Positions 52,201 through 56,639 of a DNA stretch of 64,000 nucleotides are shown in pieces; positions within the stretch are counted from its first letter, which is position 1; every line of letters starts with the position of its first letter. Origin of the DNA: Nannobrachium achirus (lineage: Eukaryota > Chordata > Actinopteri > Myctophiformes > Myctophidae); NCBI GenBank assembly GCA_963921795.1, contig OY997658.1:32176933-32240932 (forward strand), written 5' to 3'. The notes under the pieces were generated by a model. It saw only the letters and a program-made list of their open reading frames with translations, was not told where the DNA came from and searched no databases. The translations under genes were made by a program, and so were the position numbers.

Positions 52201-55200
52201 AAGGTTTCCACCCGAAAGCGATGATTTGCTTAATCAACAATAAAGCGGTAGTCCCAAATGCTTTCTTTTTTATTTATTTTTTTGACCTGATTAAAAATGT
52301 TAAAAAGTACTTTCCCACATCACAGTACAACCGAGTACCCCCCTGTGTCTCCACAAAAAGCCCAAACCAAATCCCATTTTTAGATGGAAACCGGAGCCAG
52401 AATAAACAGTTAAATGGCAGCTTACACATCTGCTGTGTGTTGAGCACTTCGTTCTTCTCCAGGTCCTCCGTGGGGGCTGCCGGGGGGGCGGCTGGGCGGC
52501 TGGCAGGCTCGGGTTTGTCAGGCTTTGGGGCCCGAGGCCTGGGCTTCTGCGGCGCGCGGGGGGCCTCCGGTTCAATGAAGTTGTTTTCCTCCGTTTCCTC
52601 CTGAGGCGGGCTGGAGCCGTCATCTTCAAGGAAAAGTAGGAAAAGTACTGTCACTAGGTTGCTTTCTGAATGTTTGTCTAAAGCAGTGGTTCTCAAAGTG
52701 GGGTCCAGCCAGGGGACCCGTGTGGTTCCTTGAGGGGGTTCCAAATGTACCCTTACAGGTCTGTAACTCTGAGAGTGTGCGCATTTTGTACACTCTCAGA
52801 GTTATACATGGGGGTCCTTGAAGTTAGAGAAATCTAGAGAAATCTAAAATTAACAACACGATAAAGCCCTTTGCACACAGGCGCGTTTAACCGCACGGAT
52901 AAAACGGACAATATAATTTTTTGAAAAGAAAACAATGATTCTTCGATTCTCTATGACCTCATGCACACCGGCTCCGAATTAGCCGTGCGACGAGTGGCTG
53001 CCGCCATGCGTTTTTTTCTCGATCGAACCCAGTTCGATTCGTGCGTCTTGTCGCATGCGGTAAAAAACTCATCACTCCTTTTATGACTCCTTTTTGGATC
53101 CGCAGCGCCGATTCCGCACAGCCTTGCACACCAAATCCAATGCGTTTTATTCATGCCGCAAACGAAAAAAACGCAACTGTCCTGTGTGCAAAGGGCTTAA
53201 GAGGTGTTGTGTACCTACCGTACATTCAATAAAGGGTTTGTGCATTACTGTTGTGCAATTAATCACTGTACTGTATAAAATAAGGCGATAAGAAGCAATT
53301 TTCGGTTATTCAATCGAAAAAGTGATCGATACAATAACCGCCAAGAAAATAATGGGTAGTTGCAGCCCCATACTTTTACTGTACCTTTGTAGCAGAGATT
53401 GTCCTTGCAGCCTCCTCCATAGCTCGGTGGGCAGGCAGAGCACGGGGTCCCATGTTTGTAAGGCGCGTAGCCCCACCAGTTTCCCCTGTTCAGGTCAAGG
53501 TTCAAGTGAGTGGACATACAGAACCAAAAATTGTGAAGTTTACAGAAACAAATAAATGCTAAAGCTGTCACAAACGCTTTGGGTAAAATATCCTTTGGTT
53601 GAACTCGAAGTCATGACATTTTGACAAACCAGCCTCAAACCCTCTTGAGCTCAGTTTTGCCAGTGACATATTAGTCTGTAAAAGTTCCACTTAGAAACGA
53701 TAGTCCTGTAGACGGATGCTGGACCAAATCCGCGAACTATGTGGAGTGGTTTAAATGACCGCAACAAGCAGCTCTGCTCTGTAAACGACAACAATGGCTA
53801 CACTTGAAGAAGCTAGTGTCGATGCTGTAATAGAATTAGTTTAAACTTATTGAAGGCCTTTGTCAAGGGAGAAATGTGACAGGGTTTGGCAAGAGTATAT
53901 AATTTAGCACCTGTCTCTGTTAGATGGTTTGCGTTTCTGAGCGGTTAAAGTCTGATCATTCGACTGATCACAACCAAAGCTATTGAGCCTTGCTAGACCA
54001 CATTGAGCAAAGTTACAGTAGCTTTTTGCCAGGCAAATTTTGGAGCCCACCTCGGTAAAATGTTGCGGAAAACGACACAGAGACAACACACAACAATGTT
54101 ACGGTCACACTCAGACATCACTAGGACACAGCAGAAGCAAGATGTGCTTACTTTGGTGAGTAGTTGCACACTAGATAGACAGCCTTGGCCCAAATCTGCC
54201 CCCAGACATTCATGTTGTAACACAGGTTGATGGCACAGCCAACACGACTGCTAGTGGCCCACACCAGCTGGGGACAACGCAGAGAAAAGGCACAATAATC
54301 ACAATATAGTACATATCAACCGCAATATCTCATTATGCACCTTCACATATCGTTGCTCAATATTTCGTTTTTTCTTAATTGCGCTTCGTCGTACAAGAGT
54401 GTTGTGCAAAAGTATAGCCGATCTACAAGCTACTGAAAATGTTTGTAAGTGAGAGTGGATAGTCTGTGGCTTTTATAAATAATTTACCAATTAATCCTTA
54501 AGTTCCGTTCTGGTCATTTTGACCCGTTTTAAATTTTAATTTGAAAGAAAATGTTTTCCGCCTGAATCTCACTGGCCTTAAAGATTATTCTGTGATTAAC
54601 ATGTGAAATTTGCACTATACCCATGCTACACCCCTTCTTTTGACCCTCTAATTCTGTTCGCGGGTCATTTTGACCCGGGGGATATTTGGTTTAAAAAAAA
54701 CAATACTAATATACATTTTAACTTAACAAATCATCATCATACATTGACTTTGTCTCAATTCCAAACAATTCATGTCACATATATGGTAAAATAAACAATG
54801 AACTTAGAGTTGAAGCATCTGGCAAGAGAAAGCGCTGTTCAGTGTGTCCTACAACAGCAGAGAGGAAGACAGACTGCTTGCAGGAGGTGCAGGATGTGAC
54901 GTTAATGTGTGTTCACATGTTCACAATGTGTGTTCAGCTCTTATATTTTACATGAATTTCAGCTATTAGTAAAAACGCCTAGCTCTTTCAGTGTTTAATG
55001 TGATATAGCAAAGCATAAATGCAAACATTTACCATATACAGTATATCATTATGAATTGTTTGGAACTGAGACAAAGTCAATGTATGATGATGATTTGCCA
55101 AGTTAAAATTTATATTCTTATTGTTTTTAAACCAAATATCCCCGGGTCAAAATGACCCGCGAAAAGAACCAAGGTGAAGTCAATCTGAACAGAACTTAAA

Positions 55201-56584
55201 TGTTATTAAGATCTTGTGACTAAATAATAACTACGCTGGATGTAAATGTGTAAACACAGGTTATTTACATTGGTACTGTACCTGTGTGTAATGAGTACAG
55301 ACTGGACCAGAGCATCTCAGCGGGCAGTAGGGGTTACACTCCTGAGGGTAAGGGTAGGAGTAGTCCTTCACCTCATCATACCACGCCTGCACATGGAACG
55401 TTGGGGGACGAAACCTGCCCATAGGAATAAGCACACTCTTTATGACTTTCTGCAATGCTTCAAAACATAACAAAACAGAATTCAGGTGCATCGTTGCATT
55501 ATGCATTAAAGCTGTCAGCTTCTCTTTTGAAGCTCAATCCAGAAACCGTATGCCGGTGTAGATGAATAATTTTTGGTAAAGCATAAAACTCTGAGACACT
55601 CAGAGCTTAAAACTTATCATCCTATAGTTGGTCCTCACAAATGCTCATTATAAGATGGTACCATTTCTGTCTATTTCATCTGGGAAAAGAAATCCGAGAT
55701 AAATGGATTTTTCTAAATCTGATAACTTTACAACGGACAGGGTGGATTATTTTTAGATGACATCATTTACGCTTGTATTCTTCTTCTGGAGTCCTGGGAT
55801 CGCTCGTGGGTTGCGAAAGAGCGCCCTCTTTTGTAATCATTGAAAACACCAAATGAGAAGTTCTACACCAATGGCAGTCAATTTGGATTGAAATTACGTA
55901 GATTGACATCAATGGCAGTCAGTATGTTAATACCATTTATTTAGGGACCCACGACTTGTAACAATCCTCATGGCCCACCTAGGGATGGGGTGATAAGCGA
56001 TATTATCGTTTATCGTGATAAAAAACACTCACGGTAATCGTATCATGGAGATTTAAATTATCGTGATATTGTCCTCTGTCATGCACTGGGATCAATTCAC
56101 CTTTTATTTGCCGAGCTGCATATCCGGTACCACTTAAACCCTCTATAATTGGTAAAAGGTACTTATAATATACATACTTGATACAGTTTTTTTCACTCTC
56201 TATCAAACGTCTTTGCCAAAAAATAGCCGATCTACATGTGAGTGCGTAGATCTGCAATTCTTTGGCAAATGTTCCGCACCAGGAGAATGGATTTTGATTA
56301 TCGCGATAATATCGTAAATGGCGATTTCTCTTGTCACAATAATCGTGATATGAAATCATATCGTCCCATCCCTAGGCCCACCAGAGAGCCTCAGCCCACA
56401 GGTTGAGAATGGCTGGTTTTAGATGACAGATGAGTGGCATGCAGTATAAATGCTATCTACTATACCTTCCCCAGTGTGCTCCCAGGTTCTGTCCAATCTG
56501 GGGCAGGAGGCCAGCCGGGCCGTGCTCCCACAAACAGGTCTCAGCCCACTCTTCAGCCGTACGCTCCAGCTCCGTATCCCACAC
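1924..56584 (-). CDS. crispld1: crispld1, cysteine-rich secretory protein LCCL-domain containing 1 (partial, 13 coding exons, 5' end outside window)
   Basis: Minus-strand gene. Coding exons in order: 56584-56466, 55414-55282, 54267-54152, 53485-53385, 52623-52426, 45142-45082, 44260-44194, 43274-43144, 42866-42823, 42708-42636, 42054-41979, 38748-38615, 1975-1924. Joined they give 1305 nt, that is 434 codons plus TGA, with all junctions GT/AG and in phase. Rough residue layout of the joined part: CAP/SCP domain 1-135, end of CAP and hinge Cys region 136-156, Pro/Ala-rich acidic linker 157-222, LCCL1 about 223-323, LCCL2 about 324-434. CAP signatures CTHYTQLVWAT and [13 protein letters not shown] are present. 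From recalled human paralogues, wording such as [22 protein letters not shown] and the C-terminus [18 protein letters not shown] fits CRISPLD1 better than CRISPLD2. The family is secreted and extracellular. The part before the CAP segment (signal peptide, start codon) is not in the window. Which fish ohnologue (a or b) cannot be decided here. Confidence 0.95.
2421..2606. mobile_element. MITE of the 'GTCGGG' family
   Basis: Inverted ends TCGGGTGGAAACC (2428-2440) and GGTTTCCACCCGA (2586-2598), followed by a further diverged end copy (GGTTTCTGCCGGACAGC, 2622-2638). The same ends recur at 38033-38278, 57714-57955, 60105-60803 and 63387-63597. No coding capacity. The superfamily is not clear. Confidence 0.7.
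3256..3860. mobile_element. TTAA-flanked foldback MITE with minisatellite arms
   Basis: Ends AGGAGTAGTTCACCC and GGGTGAACTACTCCT, flanked by TTAA at 3252-3255 and 3861-3864. The interior is a minisatellite of 12-bp units (GGGGACCTGGAT) on the left arm (about 3400-3490) and its reverse complement on the right arm (about 3575-3720). The sister copy at 43850-44163 has only one such unit per arm. TTAA duplication suggests piggyBac-type mobilisation. Confidence 0.85.
4229..4283. repeat. GT microsatellite
   Basis: About 27 uninterrupted GT units. The flanking 4286-4610 shows nothing I can identify. Confidence 0.95.
4611..5434. mobile_element. composite of two hAT-like MITE fragments
   Basis: The left part (4611-4920) starts CAGTGGTTCTCAAATG and matches the 'GGACCCCCATCTCAAAA' repeat seen at 40440, 44628 and 62121. 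The right part (about 4936-5434) matches the elements at 38775-39221 and 51588-52070 and ends GTTGAAGACCCCTG. It includes a decayed copy of the shared palindrome at about 5250-5287. No clean target duplication is seen, so one piece probably inserted next to or into the other. Confidence 0.65.
5627..6268. mobile_element. TTAA-flanked foldback MITE, long arms
   Basis: 642 bp, TTAA at 5623-5626 and 6269-6272. The arms of about 220 bp (about 5627-5845 and 6050-6268) are near-perfect inverted copies starting AGGAGTCATACAGACCAAAA. The unique centre (about 5850-6045) has the CpG-bearing palindrome TCTCGCGAGATTTCGCGAGA. Confidence 0.85.
6299..6483. mobile_element. TTAA-flanked foldback MITE, short
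   Basis: 185 bp, TTAA at 6295-6298 and 6484-6487. Arms begin AGACCTGTCCATGCTGTCTC and end in GAGACAGTATGGACAGGCCT. The arms extend over CGACCACCAAAC / GTTTGGTGGTCG and beyond. Confidence 0.8.
6595..6737. mobile_element. fragment of the TAGGGATGGGACGAT hAT-like MITE
   Basis: GGGACGATGTGAAC, then ATTATTGTGAC and TCGCGATAAT as in the complete copies at 55980-56374 and 59467-59864, running into half of the shared palindrome (GCCAAAAATAGCAGATCTAC). It is cut there by the large inverted repeat. Confidence 0.6.
6737..7410. repeat. large foldback, about 300-bp inverted arms
   Basis: Left arm about 6737-7035 and right arm about 7105-7410 are inverted copies with a loop of about 70 bp. The outer ends pair GTCGGGGGCCCCAGGG with CCCTGGGGCCTCCGAC. 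Both arms carry apparent reading frames that are shadows of the repeat. The two halves of a shared palindrome lie outside it (TAGCAGATCTACAAG before; CTCACAACGCGTCGC after), so the element interrupts that palindrome. Confidence 0.8.
7627..8046. mobile_element. hAT-like MITE, TAGGGCTGTCA ends
   Basis: Ends TAGGGCTGTCACAATTATT and TCGTGACAGCCCTA, flanked by TATATA-type sequence compatible with an 8-bp duplication. It holds an almost perfect 72-bp palindrome at 7738-7809 with the shared core TAGCAGATCTACAAGCTC. Confidence 0.75.
8149..9691 (+). repeat. array unit 1 (A then B hybrid, 1543 bp)
   Basis: A-type first third (TGTGAGAAGGTTGG, CACATCCCAGG), then B-type from the GTTACTTTGCATG stretch onward (TGGAGCGAAAATT). 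Short junction. Its left edge is the boundary of the array with single-copy DNA at 8148. Confidence 0.9.
9692..11233 (+). repeat. array unit 2 (B then A hybrid, 1542 bp)
   Basis: Begins B-type (TGTAAGAAGGGTGG, CACATTGCAGG) and changes to A-type before the first GCGCCCCCC block (CCATTTGGGG, TGACGCGAAAATT). This is reciprocal in pattern to unit 1. Short junction. Confidence 0.9.
11234..12770 (+). repeat. array unit 3 (B, 1537 bp)
   Basis: B markers throughout: TGTAAGAAGGGTGG, TTCATTATT, CCAATTGGGG, TGGAGCGAAAATT. Short junction. Confidence 0.9.
12771..14308 (+). repeat. array unit 4 (B, 1538 bp)
   Basis: B markers throughout, short junction, close to unit 3. Confidence 0.9.
14309..15896 (+). 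repeat. array unit 5 (A, 1588 bp)
   Basis: A markers throughout (TGTGAGAAGGTTGG, CCATTTGGGG, GACTTTGCTTGTATG, TGACGCGAAAATT). First unit with the long junction including the hairpin GCTCGCCTTATAGGCGAGC at its end. Confidence 0.9.
15897..17494 (+). repeat. array unit 6 (A, 1598 bp, long junction)
   Basis: A-type, very close to units 5 and 8. First half of the recently doubled A-B pair. Confidence 0.9.
17495..19033 (+). repeat. array unit 7 (B, 1539 bp, short junction)
   Basis: B-type with private changes shared only with unit 9: CGCTACAACAGG, GATCCGACAGATC, GGTCGAAAGTTC. Confidence 0.9.
19034..20630 (+). repeat. array unit 8 (A, 1597 bp, long junction)
   Basis: Copy of unit 6, including the junction GATACTTGATATGCCTGCC before the TAAA run. 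Confidence 0.9.
20631..22169 (+). repeat. array unit 9 (B, 1539 bp, short junction)
   Basis: Copy of unit 7 with the same private changes. Confidence 0.9.
22170..23643 (+). repeat. array unit 10 (diverged B, 1474 bp, internal deletion)
   Basis: Shortest unit. About 70 bp are missing after GGCCAATGTAAG near 22365, and it carries many private changes: ACTGACTTCAAAG spoils the CRE-like half-site, AAAACAGGTTTAAG, GCGAACATTCC, GAGGCATGAC. The most diverged copy, so perhaps an old or isolated one. Confidence 0.9.
23644..25186 (+). repeat. array unit 11 (A, 1543 bp, short junction)
   Basis: A-type, but with the short junction usually seen after B units. GCGCCCTCC replaces GCGCCCCCC in its first block. 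Confidence 0.88.
25187..26766 (+). repeat. array unit 12 (B, 1580 bp, long junction)
   Basis: B-type with a small deletion that removes CCGCTGGTGG near 25350. Its long junction has the hairpin variant GCTCGCCTTTAGGCGAGC. Confidence 0.88.
26767..28356 (+). repeat. array unit 13 (A, 1590 bp, long junction)
   Basis: A-type. The junction has the sequence CTTGCACTGACTGCCTGCC, shared only with unit 14. Confidence 0.88.
28357..29937 (+). repeat. array unit 14 (B, 1581 bp, long junction)
   Basis: B-type body joined to the same junction as unit 13, so body subtype and junction type do not travel together. Confidence 0.88.
29938..31477 (+). repeat. array unit 15 (B, 1540 bp, short junction)
   Basis: B-type. 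Shares CTTGTAAGATTTCA with units 7 and 9. Confidence 0.88.
31478..33029 (+). repeat. array unit 16 (A, 1552 bp, junction without hairpin)
   Basis: A-type. The junction has the TAAA run but lacks the TGACAATATC-hairpin part, and so joins straight to CTAGAAAAAT. Confidence 0.88.
33030..34623 (+). repeat. array unit 17 (A, 1594 bp, long junction)
   Basis: A-type. The CRE-like half-site is changed to GACATCAAAG. The junction matches that of unit 12, with the hairpin variant GCTCGCCTTTAGGCGAGC. Confidence 0.88.
34624..36265 (+). repeat. array unit 18 (A, 1642 bp, doubled hairpin junction)
   Basis: Longest unit. Its junction carries two consecutive copies of the TGACAATATC-hairpin-CCCACAA segment (about 36176-36265). 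Confidence 0.9.
36266..37861 (+). repeat. array unit 19 (A, 1596 bp, last unit)
   Basis: Near-identical to unit 18, including private GTTCATGTAAAAAAATG and GGCCAATTGCTATAAA. It ends exactly after GGCGAGCCCACAA, where single-copy DNA resumes with TTATTGATC. Confidence 0.9.
38033..38278. mobile_element. MITE of the 'GTCGGG' family with palindromic centre
   Basis: Ends TGTCGGGCAGAAACC and GGTTTCCACCCGACAACGAC. The centre (38138-38203) is a copy of the shared palindrome (AACAGCAGATCTACAAGCAC). It lies just upstream of the array edge. Confidence 0.75.
38502..38520. repeat. poly(T) tract
   Basis: Run of about 19 T within the last intron, close to the penultimate exon. The stretch 38280-38614 otherwise shows the inverted ATAGAGAGAGATCTCTCTCTAT at 38360-38381 and nothing else I recognise. 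Confidence 0.7.
38615..38748 (-). CDS. crispld1: crispld1 exon 12 of 13 seen: LCCL2 core, penultimate exon
   Basis: 134 nt, phase 0 start. It reads [20 protein letters not shown] and later [20 protein letters not shown], then E plus split Ser (AG|C). The acceptor is TTTACAG and the donor GAGAG|GTACGG. This donor has to be joined to an acceptor 36.6 kb away, across the whole tandem array. Confidence 0.95.
38775..39221. mobile_element. hAT-like MITE, CAGGGGT(C)TTCAA family
   Basis: 447 bp. Ends CAGGGGTTCAATG and GTTGAAACCCCTG, with 8-bp flanks GGATAGAA (38767-38774) and GAATAGAA (39222-39229), one mismatch. It contains the shared palindrome at 39018-39083 and lies 26 bp upstream of the penultimate crispld1 exon. 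Confidence 0.85.
39605..39760 (+). repeat. conserved dispersed fish repeat fragment
   Basis: Contains GGCATTTAACAGACGCTTTT and CCAAGGCGACTTACAATAAG, a sequence familiar from dispersed repeats in many teleosts. I cannot name the family with certainty. Confidence 0.55.
39860..40010. repeat. shared palindrome with its TTTATGACGCA flank
   Basis: The palindrome at 39908-39973 (TCGCAGATATACAAGCTCAC and inverse) has flanks TATTTTATGCTTTAAATAT and GAAAAATCGTGAAAATTC that also occur around 44389-44455. These are two copies of one larger repeat. Confidence 0.6.
40084..40938 (+). repeat. ancestral tandem duplication of about 170 bp, split by a hAT element
   Basis: Copy 1 at 40084-40255 and copy 2 at about 40757-40938 share TCCTGTCATCTG, TAGGCCTAAACAT, GGTCGTAAATTACCAGGTTG and CAATGAGGAGTAAGGAG. 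Apart from one target-site copy, the DNA between them is exactly the hAT element at 40264-40752. Confidence 0.75.
40264..40752 (+). mobile_element. hAT-like MITE, CAGGGGCGTCA family
   Basis: 489 bp. Ends CAGGGGCGTCACACC and TTGTGACGCCCCTG. Exact 8-bp target duplication TGCATGGC at 40256-40263 and 40753-40760. It contains two palindromes (40336-40400 and 40600-40675) around a nested repeat that starts near 40440. Other copies: 41059-41416 (inverted) and 61916-62451. Confidence 0.93.
41059..41416 (-). mobile_element. hAT-like MITE, CAGGGGCGTCA family, inverted copy
   Basis: 358 bp. Exact 8-bp target duplication GGTACAGC at 41051-41058 and 41417-41424. One palindrome at 41153-41214. It lacks the nested repeat found in the 40264 and 61916 copies. 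Confidence 0.93.
41611..41917. mobile_element. hAT-like MITE, CAGGGGTTCCCAAACC ends
   Basis: 307 bp. Ends CAGGGGTTCCCAAACCTTTT and CACTTTGAAAACACCTG. Exact 8-bp target duplication TACTACTG at 41603-41610 and 41918-41925. No palindrome inside. It lies 62 bp downstream of exon 11 of crispld1. Confidence 0.9.
41979..42054 (-). CDS. crispld1: crispld1 exon 11 of 13 seen: LCCL2, Cys loop
   Basis: 76 nt, G plus 25 codons. It reads [20 protein letters not shown] then SIYSD. The acceptor is TTCCAG and the donor is the full consensus GAT|GTAAGT. The next exon begins KSSICRAA, giving the family motif [15 protein letters not shown]. Confidence 0.95.
42305..42377. repeat. solitary copy of the shared palindrome
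   Basis: Arms AACAGTAGATCTACAAGC and GCTTGTAGATTGGCTATTTT in the intron between exons 10 and 11. I see no MITE ends around it. Confidence 0.6.
42636..42708 (-). CDS. crispld1: crispld1 exon 10 of 13 seen: start of LCCL2
   Basis: 73 nt, reading [20 protein letters not shown] then HCP, the opening of the second LCCL domain. The acceptor is CTCGCAG and the donor CCAAG|GTAAGA. Confidence 0.95.
42823..42866 (-). CDS. crispld1: crispld1 exon 9 of 13 seen: micro-exon ending LCCL1
   Basis: 44 nt, encoding [14 protein letters not shown] with split codons at both ends. The acceptor is TCACAG and the donor ACAG|GTTTGT, a weak donor that keeps GT. It is too short to stand out as an ORF. It is supported by phase continuity with both neighbours and by the match to the family motif KYQSANSF. 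Confidence 0.92.
43144..43274 (-). CDS. crispld1: crispld1 exon 8 of 13 seen: LCCL1 core
   Basis: 131 nt, phase 0 start. It begins [20 protein letters not shown] and contains [20 protein letters not shown]. The [12 protein letters not shown] stretch is the LCCL signature. The acceptor is GGCAG and the donor CTGGG|GTAAAG. Confidence 0.95.
43372..43500. repeat. partial hAT-like repeat, CAGTGGTTCTCAAAG start
   Basis: Starts CAGTGGTTCTCAAAGTTGGG with runs of GGGGGTCC. No matching far end was found. Similar starts are at 52684, 58588 and 63930. Confidence 0.5.
43850..44163. mobile_element. TTAA-flanked foldback MITE, compact copy
   Basis: 314 bp. TTAA at 43846-43849 and 44164-44167. Same ends as 3256-3860. 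The centre is a perfect palindrome around GGGACCCGTTTCGAAACGGG. Confidence 0.88.
44194..44260 (-). CDS. crispld1: crispld1 exon 7 of 13 seen: LCCL1, Cys-rich loop
   Basis: 67 nt, G plus 22 codons: [20 protein letters not shown] then EM. It contains the conserved YECPAGC of LCCL domains. The acceptor is CTCCAG and the donor GAAATG|GTGAGA. A TTAA foldback element ends only about 30 bp downstream of this exon, at 44163. Confidence 0.95.
44340..44875. repeat. two palindrome-bearing repeats in tandem
   Basis: 44340-44530 matches 39860-40010, with a perfect inner palindrome at 44389-44455. 44628-44858 matches the repeat nested in 40264-40752 and 61916-62451 (start GTCAGTGGTACTCAAATC) and ends in a second palindrome at 44808-44858. 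Confidence 0.65.
45082..45142 (-). CDS. crispld1: crispld1 exon 6 of 13 seen: start of LCCL1
   Basis: 61 nt, reading [19 protein letters not shown], the opening of the first LCCL domain. The acceptor is TTTCAG and the donor AACAG|GTACAA. The upstream intron of 7283 bp (45143-52425) carries the L1 insertion. Confidence 0.94.
45712..47495. mobile_element. 1.8-kb element with about 50-bp terminal inverted repeats
   Basis: The left arm 45712-45761 (GCTGGCGCGACCGCGGTTTT...) is the inverse of 47444-47495, including TTCACCGGGAAAACCGCGGT. The interior has a two-copy tandem repeat (46035-46148 and 46152-46247), the foldback at 46251-46884, and a CpG-rich stretch at 47020-47290. Superfamily unknown and no transposase seen. 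Confidence 0.6.
46251..46884. mobile_element. TTAA-flanked foldback MITE, about 300-bp arms
   Basis: 634 bp. TTAA at 46247-46250 and 46885-46888. Ends AGGGATATTCCACTTTC and GAAAGTGGAATATCCCT. The arms run about 46251-46555 and 46580-46884, nearly complete inverse copies with a very short loop, so the single strand would fold into one long hairpin. Confidence 0.88.
47602..51395 (-). mobile_element. 5'-truncated L1-clade LINE
   Basis: 3.79 kb, bounded by an exact 16-bp target duplication GTCGGTCAGAAACCTT at 47586-47601 and 51396-51411. It has a short A tail on the minus strand at 47602-47607, then a 3' UTR of about 220 bp (47608-47824) and ORF2. ORF1, the 5' UTR and the N-terminal part of ORF2 are missing, as expected from incomplete reverse transcription. 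It inserted into the end of a GTCGGG-family MITE, in the same orientation as crispld1. The long ORF and perfect duplication point to a young insertion. Confidence 0.93.
47825..51391 (-). CDS. L1-clade ORF2 protein, N-terminally truncated (endonuclease-reverse transcriptase)
   Basis: Open frame of about 1188 residues without a stop. The nominal start is TTG and the frame stays open into the flank, so the true start has been lost. Residues 1-165 are the C-terminal two-thirds of the apurinic-like endonuclease: GADFNA at 67-72, RIDYVF at 131-136, SDHKA at 156-160. The early catalytic Asn and Glu motifs are absent through truncation. Reverse transcriptase is about 395-650: [20 protein letters not shown], motif [18 protein letters not shown], and motif C YADD at 627-630. 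The C-terminal region has a Cys/His cluster, CTLC...HMVWEC, typical of L1 ORF2. It nicks target DNA and reverse transcribes its own RNA in intact relatives. This copy cannot encode a complete endonuclease. Confidence 0.9.
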   Translation of the reverse strand: MARRNLRLDFLGDWSDSDGRIAVAKIRLEGKMLALVSVYAPNVLDKEFYKLLTKTLLELTDFKIIVGADFNATWQHNLDRSTGVESREQALASAELRAWANSTGLLDIWRLMNPTVRDFSFLSGRHASFSRIDYVFAPVSLFHKIAKVELLPMSLSDHKAVLCVASLKQVIDRAPRWRFNTTLLRDAAFVAQFQTGLREFININTGSVEDPRILWDAIKGFIRSNTTLYASTQRKLRSAKLVELESRFSTLDNSLQNNFDVSTATQRELVKKEINSILKRRSEFQMKRTRQNYYFNSARPSHLLALRLRSNEHFADIVSVKSTTGAMVTEPKEVNATFRAFYDELYTSEVIHDDAVCNDFLSNIQLPTLSEADAEALDRPLHLAELQEAVLAMRRGKSPGLDGIPPELYAIFWEDLGQLMLDMFRYAIESGSFSRDVNVAIISLLLKKNKDPTDCASYRPLSLLNSDLKVFAKVLARRLQGFMTTLVHCDQTGFIGTRLASDNARRLLHIIDRAKELRTPAAVLSLDALKAFDRLEWSYLWAVLDKMGFGASFIHFVKVLYSNPSAMVLTGKICSPLFTIGRSSRQGCPLSPLLFALSLEPLAQTVRQSADITPVSINNTQHRISLYADDILLFIENAPQSITHVLQIFDQFSSISGYKINWTKSALLPLNDQMRSAILPPIIPVVSQFKYLGIDIFPSLQAIVKNNYGDTLNKICLDLDRWSSLPNSLQARVSIIKMNVLPRVNFVSSMLPLPPPPQYWNKLHSSISKFVWKGKRPRLKLSLLQRARDDGGLSLPNFKFYYWAFTLRPLLNWFNPANKVSWRELEESLVQPVELRDLIYSNITTHQCKVRFGPIISHLVAVWRAAEKMCKIDCKWNLFSPVFNNQRLLIEDRPIRFPRWRAKGIRTLGDLFDRNGLRPFRDLCDIFNLPGNTLFFYFQLRTSMRTYGVPWQAPLRLHPFHEFICDGNRTRGLVSTLYGFLLDCSYGPLSVDTVWRNDVPNLDPDFCWDTVWSNIRLSSRNPDHQQIHLNFVHRTYLTPRRLCAMRILNNPNCTLCASNSIGTFLHMVWECPNVSSFWNMVASKLSTIFSINIISSPSLFLLNDVSQLQLNNIRKRIFFAGLTAAKKMVATRWKPPHTLTFRQWALTFLDIVYLEQSIARLHGAKEENINMWSDIADKLKAMIQEITI
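51412..52225. mobile_element. remainder of a GTCGGG-family MITE, interrupted twice
   Basis: The left end (TGTCGGTCAGAAACC, 47585-47599) is separated by the LINE from its continuation CTTGTATCTCCATATCTG (51409-51426). The far end is AAGGTTTCCACCCGAAAGCG near 52200-52219. A hAT element at 51588-52070 sits in the middle. Confidence 0.65.
51588..52070. mobile_element. hAT-like MITE, CAGGGGTCTTCAAC family
   Basis: 483 bp. Ends CAGGGGTCTTCAACG and CATGTTGAAGACCCATG. 8-bp flanks TTCCAAAT (51580-51587) and TTCTAAAT (52071-52078), one mismatch. It holds the shared palindrome at 51833-51901 and a local doubling of CCCCCTAGGGGTCGCGGA near its right end. Confidence 0.88.
52426..52623 (-). CDS. crispld1: crispld1 exon 5 of 13 seen: Pro/Ala-rich acidic linker
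   Basis: 198 nt, 65 full codons with split ends. This is the linker between the CAP and LCCL domains: an acidic start (EETEEN), then a basic and Pro/Ala-rich run ([20 protein letters not shown]), then NEVLNTQQM. The last motif matches the family's NEVISAQQM, which fixes the exon identity although the middle is divergent. The acceptor is TTGAAG and the donor is ATGT|GTAAGC. The stretch is strongly GC-rich compared with its surroundings. Confidence 0.88.
52684..52830. repeat. partial hAT-like repeat
   Basis: Starts CAGTGGTTCTCAAAGTGGGG. Contains the inverted pair AACTCTGAGAGTGT and ACACTCTCAGAGTT around GCGCATTTTGT. It begins 61 bp upstream of exon 5. Confidence 0.55.
52865..53197. mobile_element. 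PIF/Harbinger-like MITE
   Basis: 333 bp. Ends AGCCCTTTGCACACAGG and CCTGTGTGCAAAGGGCT, flanked by TAA at 52862-52864 and 53198-53200, the three-base duplication used by this superfamily. No coding capacity. Confidence 0.8.
53385..53485 (-). CDS. crispld1: crispld1 exon 4 of 13 seen: end of CAP domain and Cys-rich hinge
   Basis: 101 nt. It reads [20 protein letters not shown] then [13 protein letters not shown]: the end of the CAP domain and the short Cys-rich segment C-x2-C-x7-C-x4-C. The acceptor is AACAG and the donor is AAAG|GTACAG, so the next residue, Asp, is split G|AT. Confidence 0.95.
54152..54267 (-). CDS. crispld1: crispld1 exon 3 of 13 seen: CAP domain core
   Basis: 116 nt, 38 codons plus AA. 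It reads [20 protein letters not shown] followed by [18 protein letters not shown], completing the CAP signature started in the previous exon. The acceptor is CCCCAG and the donor is CCAAA|GTAAGC. The Lys codon is split AA|G with the next exon. Confidence 0.95.
54502..55195. mobile_element. TTAA-flanked foldback MITE with GGGTCATTTTGACCC motifs
   Basis: 694 bp. TTAA at 54498-54501 and 55196-55199. Ends GTTCCGTTCTGG and CTGAACAGAAC. Inner arms about 54655-54790 and 55025-55165 are inverted copies (CATACATTGACTTTGTCTCA and its inverse), with CGGGTCATTTTGACCCG at both. It fills most of the intron between exons 2 and 3. Confidence 0.8.
55282..55414 (-). CDS. crispld1: crispld1 exon 2 of 13 seen: CAP domain, middle
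   Basis: 133 nt, G plus 44 codons. It begins [20 protein letters not shown] and ends with the CAP signature [11 protein letters not shown]. The acceptor is GGGCAG and the donor is CACAG|GTACAG. The four Cys of this segment match the family pattern. Confidence 0.95.
55980..56374 (-). mobile_element. hAT-like MITE, TAGGGATGGGACGAT family
   Basis: 395 bp. Ends TAGGGATGGG and CCCATCCCTA. Exact 8-bp target duplication GGCCCACC at 55972-55979 and 56375-56382. It has TATCGCGATA-type sub-terminal repeats and a shared palindrome copy at 56214-56268. It lies 91 bp downstream of exon 1. Confidence 0.92.
56466..56584 (-). CDS. crispld1: crispld1 exon 1 of 13 seen: CAP domain, first part
   Basis: 119 nt, starts in phase 0 and ends in phase 2. 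It reads [20 protein letters not shown] and then [19 protein letters not shown], the CAP segment with the conserved CLWEHGP motif. The acceptor is TGTGAG after a short TG-rich tract and the donor is AG|GTATAG. The preceding family segment ending in NMEYM was searched for on the minus strand between 56585 and 64000 and not found, so the upstream intron probably runs past the window edge. Confidence 0.93.
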
Positions 56585-56639
56585 CTCACACACACAGAAG
56601 GCAGAGAAGCACAGCACTTAGTGAGTTGTGAGTTGTCAA

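Noticed and set aside
52221-52629. Gly/Ala-rich plus-strand frame and Pro/Arg-rich alternate minus frame over exon 5
   Set aside because: Antisense and frame-shifted shadows of the GC-rich linker exon of crispld1.
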